The translations under genes were made by a program, and so were the position numbers. A stretch of DNA of 53,964 nucleotides from JACQFK01 sp964619955. GTDB lineage: Bacteria; Planctomycetota; MHYJ01; JACPRB01. Positions 41,920 through 48,459 of this stretch are shown piece after piece. Under the pieces are notes generated by a model. The model did not search any database. It was given only the letters and a program-made list of their open reading frames with translations, and had not been told where the DNA came from. The DNA lies in contig CAZUJF010000038.1 in NCBI GenBank assembly GCA_964619955.1, forward strand, positions 1 through 53,964, read 5' to 3'. The stretch's first letter is position 1, and each line of letters starts with the position of its first letter.

Positions 41920-42641
41920 TCCCGCCGCTCTTCGAACGCCGCCTCCGGCGCGCGCAAGTTCTTGAGGCGCGCTGGCCCTTCGCCGCCGAACTGCTGCGCT
42001 TTCATCGGGGCGTCTCCAAACTCCAAGCGGCCGCCCCCGAGGCGGGGCCCTTCCCCGTCTTCCTGCCGGGCCTCCTGGACTGGGCCCGTTCGTCGGGTCC
42101 CGCGCCCCTGGCGGAGCGGGCTGCGACTTTATCGGGTCTGGACGCCGCGGCCTGGGCGGAGCGTCTGCGCCTGGCGCTCCGGGACGGCCTGCCCTCCGAT
42201 CCGCTCGACGCGTTCTTCCTTCGCGCCGCCCTCGAACCCTGGTTCGTCTCGAGACCCGCGCCCGCCGGAGGCGAGACCGAGCGCTGCCCGCGCTGCGCGT
42301 CGCCCCCGGGCACGGCGCTGCTCCGGGAGGATCCCGCCGCGGAGACCACGCGCCGCAGCCTGGTCTGCGCGCTCTGCCCCCACGAGTGGGGCTTCCCGCG
42401 CGTCGTCTGCCCCGGCTGCCGCGAGGAGCGTCCCGATCTCCAGCCGCGGTTCGGGGCCGAGGAGATCCCCTGGATCCGCGTCGAGGCCTGCGACTCCTGC
42501 GGGCGCTATCTCAAGTGCATCGACCTCACGAAGGAGCCGGACGCGGACCCGCGCGTCGACGAACTCGCGTCGCTGCCGCTGGACGCGGTCGCGCAGGAGC
42601 GCGGCTACGTCAAGCTCGCCCCCAACTTGCTGGGGTGGTAA
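41916..42641 (+). CDS. fdhE: formate dehydrogenase accessory protein FdhE
   Basis: A 241-residue cytoplasmic FdhE. Four CxxC pairs form the rubredoxin-like metal sites: CPRC, CALC in LVCALCPHEWGFPRVVCPGC, CPGC and CDSC, with VEACDSCGRYLKCIDLTK and ASLPLDAVAQERGYVKLAPN as family end motifs. FdhE binds the formate dehydrogenase catalytic subunit and aids its maturation before Tat export. It is shorter than E. coli FdhE (309), mainly at the N-terminus. Its start overlaps the fusion gene stop (ATGA). fdhD and the Sec machinery genes are not in the window. Confidence 0.92.
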   Translation: MIPPLFERRLRRAQVLEARWPFAAELLRFHRGVSKLQAAAPEAGPFPVFLPGLLDWARSSGPAPLAERAATLSGLDAAAWAERLRLALRDGLPSDPLDAFFLRAALEPWFVSRPAPAGGETERCPRCASPPGTALLREDPAAETTRRSLVCALCPHEWGFPRVVCPGCREERPDLQPRFGAEEIPWIRVEACDSCGRYLKCIDLTKEPDADPRVDELASLPLDAVAQERGYVKLAPNLLGW

Positions 42642-42697
42642 GACCTGGGGTTCCTCCAACAACACGGAAGCCTCCAGATCGTCTTTGTATATACCTA

Positions 42698-42718
42698 TAA
42701 AAAGGTCACGACTTTTTT
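42698..42718. terminator. possible bidirectional terminator between fdhE and the acyltransferase gene
   Basis: AAAAAGGTCACGACTTTTTT gives an A/T-flanked short stem (GTC with GAC, extended by A-T pairs with one bulged G). It lies in an AT-rich 95 bp gap between convergent genes. The stem is weak, so this is tentative; nothing else is seen in the gap. Confidence 0.3.
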
Positions 42719-42736
42719 ACAGGCATATGTAAATCG

Positions 42737-43660
42737 TCAGGGGATCCGGTGGCAGCGCACGGGGGGCGCCGTGTGGTGTTCGTAGGGCCGCAGGTCGGGC
42801 TCGTCCCGCGTGAAGAGGTTGCCGGCCAGGCCCCGGCCCTCGTAGCTGTAGAAGAAAAGGCCGCGCTCGAAGACCGAGAGGTCCAGCGGGCGGGCGAGTT
42901 CCCGGCCCGCGGGCTCCCAGGGCAGCGGCGTGAAGCCGATTCGCAGCTTGTACGACGCGATCCCGAGCGCGAGATGGTGGCCGTAGCGGTTCGTGTCCAT
43001 GCCCAGCGAGACGTAGGGCACCCCGCGCGCGGCGGCGCGCTCCAGCGTCTTCATGATCAGGTAGTGCTCGAGGTCGAGGCGGCGGCGCCGCTCCGGATCG
43101 AAGGCCCCGTACGCCACCGAGACGTGGTCCCGCAGCTCGTGCACGAGCAGCCCCGCCACGAGCTCCTTGCCGTCGAAGAGGTGCAGGCCCGTCCAGCCGG
43201 CGTGGAAGCCCTCCTCGTGTTCGGACACGCGGTCGCGCCCGCGCGGCCGCTCCACGATGGTCCGTCGGTAGAGCGCGCGGAAGGCCTCGAAGTGCCGGCC
43301 GTCCCCGTCGCACTCGAGCCGGTAGCGGAGCGGCACGTCCCGCAGCAGTTTGCGGGGCTTGTTGCGCGTCCCGGTTCGGAACGCGCCGGCGATGTAGTCC
43401 TCGAGGCTGGCCGGCACGGGCATGACATAGGTCACGTAGCAGGGCTTGAGAAACCAGCCTTCGGCGATCCGCCGCGCCGCCTCCGCGGGCGAAGGCTCGA
43501 GCACGCGGGCCCAGTGCACGCCCGACGGCGGCGCCTCGCCCGGCGCCAGCGTCGCGATCTTCAGGTCGAAGAACGCCTCGATCTCGGCCACCCGAGGATG
43601 ATACGCAATGGAGACGGGAGCCCAAAGTCGCTGGCCACGCCAGAACCCCTGCCCTATCAT
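42737..43660 (-). CDS. GNAT/FemAB-like acyltransferase family protein
   Basis: A 307-residue cytoplasmic protein. The central part has a GNAT-like layout of the long FemAB-type: FEAFRALYRRTIVERPRG, GFHAGWTGLHLFDGKELVAG, LLVHELRDHVSVAYGAFDPE and LDLEHYLIMKTLERAAARGV. The segment VSLGMDTNRYGHHLALGIAS then YKLRIGFTPLP matches the end of many peptidoglycan or polysaccharide acyltransferase-like proteins. The substrate is unknown. The start at 43660 was chosen because further upstream the frame enters the divergent gene's ribosome site; no strong Shine-Dalgarno sequence is seen. Confidence 0.7.
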   Translation of the reverse strand: MIGQGFWRGQRLWAPVSIAYHPRVAEIEAFFDLKIATLAPGEAPPSGVHWARVLEPSPAEAARRIAEGWFLKPCYVTYVMPVPASLEDYIAGAFRTGTRNKPRKLLRDVPLRYRLECDGDGRHFEAFRALYRRTIVERPRGRDRVSEHEEGFHAGWTGLHLFDGKELVAGLLVHELRDHVSVAYGAFDPERRRRLDLEHYLIMKTLERAAARGVPYVSLGMDTNRYGHHLALGIASYKLRIGFTPLPWEPAGRELARPLDLSVFERGLFFYSYEGRGLAGNLFTRDEPDLRPYEHHTAPPVRCHRIP

Positions 43661-43702
43661 TGCCGGCGTCCCGCTGGACCGTCCTCTCAAGGAGCGCCTT
43701 CC

Positions 43703-44713
43703 ATGATGCATCCCTCACGCAGCCTCCCGGCCTGTCTCGCCCTGATCGCCGGCCTGGCCTCGGCCTCGGCCGCGCGGGCGGATTCTGTCCTCATGGAGAA
43801 CGGCGACCGCCTCACGGGCAAAGTCCTGCAGGTCTCCGACGGCAAGCTGTCGCTCGAAACCGAGCAGACGGTCTCGATCCGTCTTGAGGACGACCACACG
43901 ATCCACTGCACCACCCTCGCCCTGGCCTTGGGGACGCCCCAGACGGACGCCGGAAACCCGCTCGCCTTCCCTCTCTCGCTGGGCGAGCCGCCCCAGGCGG
44001 TGGGCCCCGACGGCCGCATCCTTCCGGTGGGCGCCGAATCCTCGGCGGGCGTCCAGTGGAGCCGCAGCTCGGGCCCCCTGAGCTTCAGCCTGAGCGCCCA
44101 GGGGCGGATCTGCTTCCCCTCGGGGGCCGCCGGGGACGCCTACTACGAAATCGGCGGGAACCTCTACTACGACAGCGAGCACCTCCGCTACGAGGATCTC
44201 TTCGACACCGGCTTCGGGGCCGCGCTCGAAGCGGATCTCCTCTACCGGCTCGGCGGCCAGACCGGGGGCGGGGCCCGCATGGGCGCGTACGTTTCCCTGC
44301 AAGGTTCCTGGTTCGAGGGCGATACCGCGACGGATCGCTTCGGCAACCGCATCAGCCCGGACGATCTGGCGCTGGGCACCCTGCTGGCGGGCTTCAAGAG
44401 CGCGATGCCGCTCGGGGGTCCGCTGTTCGGCGAAGTGCGCATCGGCTTCGGCGCCACCCGCTACGAGGAGGTCCAGGCGGATCTGCGGACCTCCGGCGGC
44501 ACCCGCACGCGGACCGTCCTCCTCGAGGAATGCACCCGCTTCACGATGGAGACCGGCGTCGCCGTGGGTCTGCAGCTGGGATCCTTCGCCGTGAAGCTGG
44601 GCTTCGACACCCGCTCCGTCGAGGGCGCCGCGACCGAGGTCAACAGCGCCCGCTTTGACCCGCACACCCTGTGGATCTTCGATCTAAACCTGGGGGTCGG
44701 GATCGGCTTTTAG
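43703..44713 (+). CDS. secreted outer-membrane barrel-like protein with N-terminal small beta domain
   Basis: A 336-residue exported protein (LPACLALIAGLASASAARA). Residues about 25-65 form a small beta unit common in Planctomycetota (SVLMENGDRLTGKVLQVSDG, KLSLETEQTVSIRLEDDHTI), often found ahead of DUF481-like barrels. The rest alternates beta strands (SFSLSAQGRICFPS, AYYEIGGNLYYDSEHLRYED, GEVRIGFGATRYEEV) and ends in phenylalanine (GVGIGF), as outer-membrane barrels do. AAGGAG lies 9 nt before the first of two tandem ATG codons. No function can be assigned. A copy of the palindromic repeat begins directly after its stop. Confidence 0.75.
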   Translation: MMHPSRSLPACLALIAGLASASAARADSVLMENGDRLTGKVLQVSDGKLSLETEQTVSIRLEDDHTIHCTTLALALGTPQTDAGNPLAFPLSLGEPPQAVGPDGRILPVGAESSAGVQWSRSSGPLSFSLSAQGRICFPSGAAGDAYYEIGGNLYYDSEHLRYEDLFDTGFGAALEADLLYRLGGQTGGGARMGAYVSLQGSWFEGDTATDRFGNRISPDDLALGTLLAGFKSAMPLGGPLFGEVRIGFGATRYEEVQADLRTSGGTRTRTVLLEECTRFTMETGVAVGLQLGSFAVKLGFDTRSVEGAATEVNSARFDPHTLWIFDLNLGVGIGF

Positions 44714-44786
44714 TGGTTCGACTTGCTTCATTCCGCAGGGTGCCCGCACCGGCGGGCACCTACGGAATGGAAGCAGACTCACCACA
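44714..44786 (+). repeat. 73 nt palindromic repeat, copy B
   Basis: Begins TGGTTCGACTTGCTTCATTC directly after the barrel gene stop and ends GAAGCAGACTCACCACA. The centre is a hairpin: GGTGCCCGC pairs with GCGGGCACC around a short loop, and outer CATTCCG pairs with CGGAATG. The ends and spacing match copy A at 15364-15435 in reverse orientation, while the central stem sequences differ but stay paired. Confidence 0.75.
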
Positions 44787-44812
44787 GATCCACAGCCGCC
44801 GGACCCGCCCCC

Positions 44813-46051
44813 TTAAAGCCAGGACCAGGGCAGGGCGGTCACCCGCTCGCTGAGCGCCAGCGGGGCGCTGCAACGGCAGATGATGTAGCCCTGCCGGGCG
44901 CGGGCAGGGTGCTCATCCAGAAATGCCAGGAGGTGCCGCGCATCCCCCAGCGTGGGGCGCTCGGTCCATTTGACTTCGATGGGAACGAGCCGTCCACCCC
45001 GGGCGACGATGAAATCCACCTCCGCCCCCGCCTTGCTGCGCTGGTAGTGGAGTTTCCCGCCGCCCAGATATTGCAGCCGCTTCCACAACTCGATGCCCAC
45101 CCATTGCTCGAAGAGCGGTCCAGGATCCGCCTTCACGGCCGCCGCTTCCAGAGCCAGCTCGGCGGCGGCATTGCGCACCCCGATATCGAAGAATAGAAAC
45201 CGCTCCGTGGACAGGAGGCTTTTGCGCGGGCTGCCTGATAACGCCGTCACCCGGAATCCGAGGAACATGTCCTCGAGCAGCTGGTAGTAGCTCTTCACCG
45301 TCGGCAGGCTGACCCCCGCCTCCCGGGATAGGCCCGCGTAGTTGATCATCCGCCCGGACTCGGCCGCCGCCAGCTGCAGAAACCGCGCGAAGGCCGCCCA
45401 GTCTTTCACGAGGGCTTCGCGCCGCAGCTCCTCCTCCAGGTACACGACCGTGTAGGCCCGCAGCAGATCGGCGCGATGGGCGCGCGCGGCGCTCACGACT
45501 CCTGGAAGTTCACCGAATACCAGCCGCTCCAGCAGGTCCGCGGAGGGAAAGCGCGGCCCGTCCCCGGACCCGGCCATCGGCAGAAGCCTTCCGCCCCCCG
45601 CCCTTGCGGGGGGATCCGCCGGGGGACGTTCGGCCAGCAGCAAGGGGTACAGGGCGTGCCTGAGGCTCCGGCCCGGCAGCAGATTCGCGCCGGTCTTGCG
45701 CAGCTTGCGGGCGGAACTCCCGCACAAGACGAAGCGCCAGCGTCGTTTGTCCGAATCGTAGAGATGCTGGACCGCATCGAAGACCGCCGGCACGTTTTGC
45801 GCCTCGTCCACGACCACCGTCGCGGGGCGGCGCGATTTCGGGAGCGCCCGGCAGCGCTGGACGAGCAGGTCCGGGTGGCGCAGATATTCGGAGCGCTCCG
45901 CAGGCCGCGAGAAATCCAGCCAGAGCCCCGCCTCCGGCAGAAGGCTCCGCAGCAGCGTGGACTTGCCGGTCTGGCGCGCGCCGAAGACGACGTGGACGTA
46001 CGGCGCGGCGAACTTCCGCTTCCAGACCGGCCCTATCCAACGACCAAACAT
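44813..46051 (-). CDS. AAA-type ATPase with DUF4143 domain
   Basis: A 412-residue ATPase of the AAA_14/DUF4143 family. The Walker A motif is VVFGARQTGKSTLLR near residue 25, Walker B ATVVVDEAQN, and sensor-like RFVLCGSSARKLRKTGANLL. Then comes a helix-turn-helix-like stretch (INYAGLSREAGVSLPTVKSY) and a C-terminal PD-(D/E)xK-like fold (KAGAEVDFIV, RLVPIEVKW). These proteins are widespread in mobile and accessory regions, and their biological role is unresolved. The ATG at 46051 is preferred over GTG at 46060 because the predicted transcription start near 46055 lies between them. It is expressed from a palindromic promoter, perhaps autoregulated. Confidence 0.88.
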   Translation of the reverse strand: MFGRWIGPVWKRKFAAPYVHVVFGARQTGKSTLLRSLLPEAGLWLDFSRPAERSEYLRHPDLLVQRCRALPKSRRPATVVVDEAQNVPAVFDAVQHLYDSDKRRWRFVLCGSSARKLRKTGANLLPGRSLRHALYPLLLAERPPADPPARAGGGRLLPMAGSGDGPRFPSADLLERLVFGELPGVVSAARAHRADLLRAYTVVYLEEELRREALVKDWAAFARFLQLAAAESGRMINYAGLSREAGVSLPTVKSYYQLLEDMFLGFRVTALSGSPRKSLLSTERFLFFDIGVRNAAAELALEAAAVKADPGPLFEQWVGIELWKRLQYLGGGKLHYQRSKAGAEVDFIVARGGRLVPIEVKWTERPTLGDARHLLAFLDEHPARARQGYIICRCSAPLALSERVTALPWSWL

Positions 46052-46058
46052 ATAGGCC

Positions 46059-46090
46059 ACTTTATAATAGCCCGACTATTATAAAGTCAA
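46059..46090 (-). promoter_or_regulatory. promoter embedded in a perfect 12 bp palindrome before the DUF4143 ATPase
   Basis: ACTTTATAATAG (46059-46070) and CTATTATAAAGT (46076-46087) are exact inverted copies with a CCCGA spacer. On the minus strand TTGACT (46090-46085) and TTATAA (46067-46062) are 17 bp apart, so the dyad covers the promoter. A protein bound to the dyad would block transcription. It is markedly AT-rich compared with the surrounding DNA. Confidence 0.65.
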
Positions 46091-46104
46091 TAGACCGATG
46101 GGTC

Positions 46105-46458
46105 TCACCTACAGCGGAGCGAAGAAGGAAGCGGCGTCCGCATCCCCGAGGATCTTCTCCACGTCGGCGCGCGGCGTCGTGTGACCCGCGCGGGCCTTGG
46201 ACGGCCGCTCTGCAGCAGCGAGTCCTTGAACCCCTTTCGAAATTCCCCCGGAATGATGAAGCCGTCCTTCTCGAACGCATCAAAGAGCCTGCCGAGGACT
46301 TCGTCCGAAGCTTCGATCGTCAGATCGACATCGCAGGCGGGCCGGGGGATGCCGATCGCCCGGACGGCGAAGCCGCCCATGATCCTGTAGGGCAAACGGA
46401 TCGAGTCGAAAGTGTCGAGGATCTGCAGCAGGATCGCCTGGATGGGAAGCTCAGTCAT
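46105..46458 (-). CDS. nucleotidyltransferase (AbiEii/MNT-like), apparently truncated or frameshifted
   Basis: The 117-codon frame begins as an AbiEii-type nucleotidyltransferase: LQILDTFDSIRLPYRIMGGF, AVRAIGIPRPACDVDLTIEA with the DVDL catalytic acid pair, and VLGRLFDAFEKDGF. After FRKGFKDSLLQS the sequence turns into arginine-rich low-complexity residues, and no C-terminal helices of the fold follow. Another frame in the last 75 bp reads like genuine protein (ADVEKILGDADAASFFAPL then stop at 46111-46109), so an indel or internal deletion probably removed the middle. It overlaps the small upstream gene by 4 bp. Such pairs act as toxin-antitoxin-like modules; this one is likely inactive. Confidence 0.6.
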   Translation of the reverse strand: MTELPIQAILLQILDTFDSIRLPYRIMGGFAVRAIGIPRPACDVDLTIEASDEVLGRLFDAFEKDGFIIPGEFRKGFKDSLLQSGRPRPARVTRRRAPTWRRSSGMRTPLPSSLRCR

Positions 46459-46658
46459 GGCCGTGCGAGGAGCGCCTGTTCGAGGGCCCGCCCGCCGGCC
46501 TCATGTTCATCCCGCGCGAGCTTCAGCCGGCGCTCGCGCTCCTCGTAGGGCAGTTCCAGGAGCGCCCGCCACGCCACGGTCATGAGTTCTTCCGTGAGCT
46601 TCCAGCGCTCCTCCAGGGACATCCCCCGGTAGAGCCGCAGCTGCTCTTCGCTCAACAT
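46455..46658 (-). CDS. small charged helical protein, partner of the nucleotidyltransferase
   Basis: A 67-residue protein (MLSEEQLRLYRGMSLEERWK, LTEELMTVAWRALLELPYEE) made almost wholly of charged amphipathic helices, ending ALEQALLARP. It overlaps the nucleotidyltransferase start by 4 bp (ATGA), so the two are translationally coupled. Short helical partners encoded directly before a nucleotidyltransferase are typical of two-gene modules with antitoxin-like or regulatory logic; its own function is not recognised. The ATG at 46658 is chosen over TTG at 46676; neither has an ideal ribosome site. Confidence 0.65.
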   Translation of the reverse strand: MLSEEQLRLYRGMSLEERWKLTEELMTVAWRALLELPYEERERRLKLARDEHEAGGRALEQALLARP

Positions 46659-46810
46659 GCCCCGAGCATACCTCAAACGATTCCCGCTCCCTAGGGCGTG
46701 CGTCCGCCCGGGCGGGGCCCTCCGACAGAAAAGAGATCCGTGCCTGCCCCGGATCGGCCGCCTCCGCTCCGCCGAAGTTCGGGGGCCCGGGAACCCCCCG
46801 GGAGAGTTCC

Positions 46811-46838
46811 TTGACCGGGGGCGCGGTCCAATTAGAAT
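46811..46838 (+). promoter_or_regulatory. promoter of the response regulator gene
   Basis: TTGACC (46811-46816) and TAGAAT (46833-46838) with a 16 bp spacer. The ATG at 46847 begins 8 nt after the -10, so the transcript would have almost no leader. Confidence 0.55.
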
Positions 46839-46846
46839 GCGAAGCC

Positions 46847-47236
46847 ATGGCGAAGAAGGCGGAGGCGCTCCGCTGTCTCGTGGCCGACGACGAGCCCCAG
46901 ATCGGCGGCCTCATCCGGGAGATCCTCACCCGGCGGGGCTTCGCCTGCGAGGTCGTGACCGACGGCGAAGCGGCCCGGACCCGCCTTCGCGACGGCGCCT
47001 TCGATCTCGCCGTGCTCGACATCATGATGCCCGGCAGGACGGGCCTCGAGCTGCTCCTCGAACTCCGCAGGCAGGACGGCACCCCTACGCCCGTCGTGCT
47101 CATGTCGAGCTACCTCTCGGAAGAGATCCTCGAACGCTGCGGGACGCTGGGATCGCTGGCCTTCCTCCAGAAACCCTTCGGCCTCGCCGATCTCAACCTC
47201 GCGATCGAACGCGCCGGCCTCCCCCTCCCCGCCTGA
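46847..47236 (+). CDS. single-domain response regulator (CheY-like receiver)
   Basis: A 129-residue receiver domain with no output domain. Acidic pair D14-D15 (LVADDEPQIGG), phosphoacceptor D58 (LAVLDIMMPGRTG), Ser 87 (VVLMSSY) at the usual Thr/Ser position, and K109 (FLQKPFGL) are all present, so it should be phosphorylatable. No histidine kinase gene lies in the window, so its partner is unknown. It may act by protein contact, like CheY or a phosphorelay intermediate. Promoter and start codon are nearly adjacent. Confidence 0.92.
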   Translation: MAKKAEALRCLVADDEPQIGGLIREILTRRGFACEVVTDGEAARTRLRDGAFDLAVLDIMMPGRTGLELLLELRRQDGTPTPVVLMSSYLSEEILERCGTLGSLAFLQKPFGLADLNLAIERAGLPLPA

Positions 47237-47322
47237 CGCGCCTCATTTCGCCCGACGCCTATCGCCTCGCGCCGCCTCGTGGCGTATAGTGGGTGGACCT
47301 TTTTGCCGGAGTGACACCGACC

Positions 47323-48459
47323 ATGAGCGTTCTCCTCCTCGCCCTGCTCGCCCAGGCCGCCCCGGGATCCTTCGACCTGCCCGACGGCGCGCGCGTCCTC
47401 TTCGTCGGCAACACCTTCTTCGAACGCGACCTCCGCCACAACCAGCTCGAGACCGACCTCACGGCCCGCGGGGGGTCGCGGAACCTCGTCTTCCGGAACC
47501 TCGGCTGGGACGGCGACACCGTCGACTGCCGCTCCCGCGCGGAATTCGGCAGCCCGCAGGACGGCTTCCGCGCCCTCGAGAAGCTCGTCGCCGACTTCAA
47601 GCCCACCCACGTGTTCTGCGCGTACGGCCTGGCCGAGTCCTTCGACGGCTCCGCCGGTCTCGCCCCCTTCGTCCAGGGCTACGAACGCCTGCTCGACATG
47701 CTCCAGCGCAGCCAGGCCCGCTTCGCGCTCCTCTCCCCGCTGCGCCACGAGAACCTCGGCGCCCCCCTCCCGGACCCCGCGGAACACAACGCCTCCCTGA
47801 AGCTCTACGTCGACGCCGTCGCGCAGCTCGCCAAACGCCGCGGCCACGGCTTCGTCGACCTCTTCGTGCTCGAAGGCACCTGGGAGAAGCCGCTGACGAG
47901 CAACGGCATCCACCTCAACGAGCGCGGCTACCGCGAGGCCGCCCGCGAGATCCAGAAACAGCTCGGCCTCGCGGACCCCTCCTGGAGCGTGGAGCTCGAG
48001 GCCACGGGCAAGGCGCTCGCGCGCAACACCACGCTCGCGCAGACCGCGGTCTCGGCCGACGGCGCCCGCTTCAGCGCCCTCGACGCCACCCTGCCCGTGG
48101 GACGGCGCCTCTTGAAAGTTTCGGGCCTCACGCCGGCCACGTACGTCCTCGGCGTGGACGGCGTCGAATGCGCCCGCGGCCCCGCCGCGGACTGGGCCCG
48201 CGGGATCGAGCTGGCGAAGGGCCCCGAGCTGGTGCAGCGGGAGCGGCTGCGCGCGGCGATCGCCGAGAAGAACACCCACTTCTTCCACGCCTGGCGGCCG
48301 CACAACAACACCTACATCTTCGGATTCCGCCGCAAGGAGCAGGGCCATCTGACGGCGGAGTTCCCGCAGTTCCCCGCCATCGTCGCGCGCCACGAAGCCG
48401 AGATCGCGAAGCTTCGCGTCCCGTCCGCCCACTCGTACGTCTTGGAGCGTCTGAAATGA
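47323..48459 (+). CDS. SGNH/GDSL-like protein with altered catalytic motif, partner of the PVC-type dehydrogenase
   Basis: A 378-residue exported protein (MSVLLLALLAQAAPG). Block I of the SGNH fold reads VLFVGNTFFERD, so the usual GDS nucleophile serine is replaced; block II is FRNLGWDGDTVDCR, block III FCAYGLAESFDG, and block V LTSNGIHLNERGYREAA has His but Asn where Asp usually sits. Planctomycete relatives next to PVC-type CxxCH dehydrogenases share the GNTF variant (from memory), so this may be a binding protein or use another mechanism. Its stop overlaps the dehydrogenase start by 4 bp, so the two proteins are made together. Confidence 0.82.
   Translation: MSVLLLALLAQAAPGSFDLPDGARVLFVGNTFFERDLRHNQLETDLTARGGSRNLVFRNLGWDGDTVDCRSRAEFGSPQDGFRALEKLVADFKPTHVFCAYGLAESFDGSAGLAPFVQGYERLLDMLQRSQARFALLSPLRHENLGAPLPDPAEHNASLKLYVDAVAQLAKRRGHGFVDLFVLEGTWEKPLTSNGIHLNERGYREAAREIQKQLGLADPSWSVELEATGKALARNTTLAQTAVSADGARFSALDATLPVGRRLLKVSGLTPATYVLGVDGVECARGPAADWARGIELAKGPELVQRERLRAAIAEKNTHFFHAWRPHNNTYIFGFRRKEQGHLTAEFPQFPAIVARHEAEIAKLRVPSAHSYVLERLK

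Noticed and set aside
42749..43702. Plus-strand frame continuous with the barrel gene at 43703
   Set aside because: It is antisense to the acyltransferase; a ribosome site and signal peptide mark the real start at 43703.
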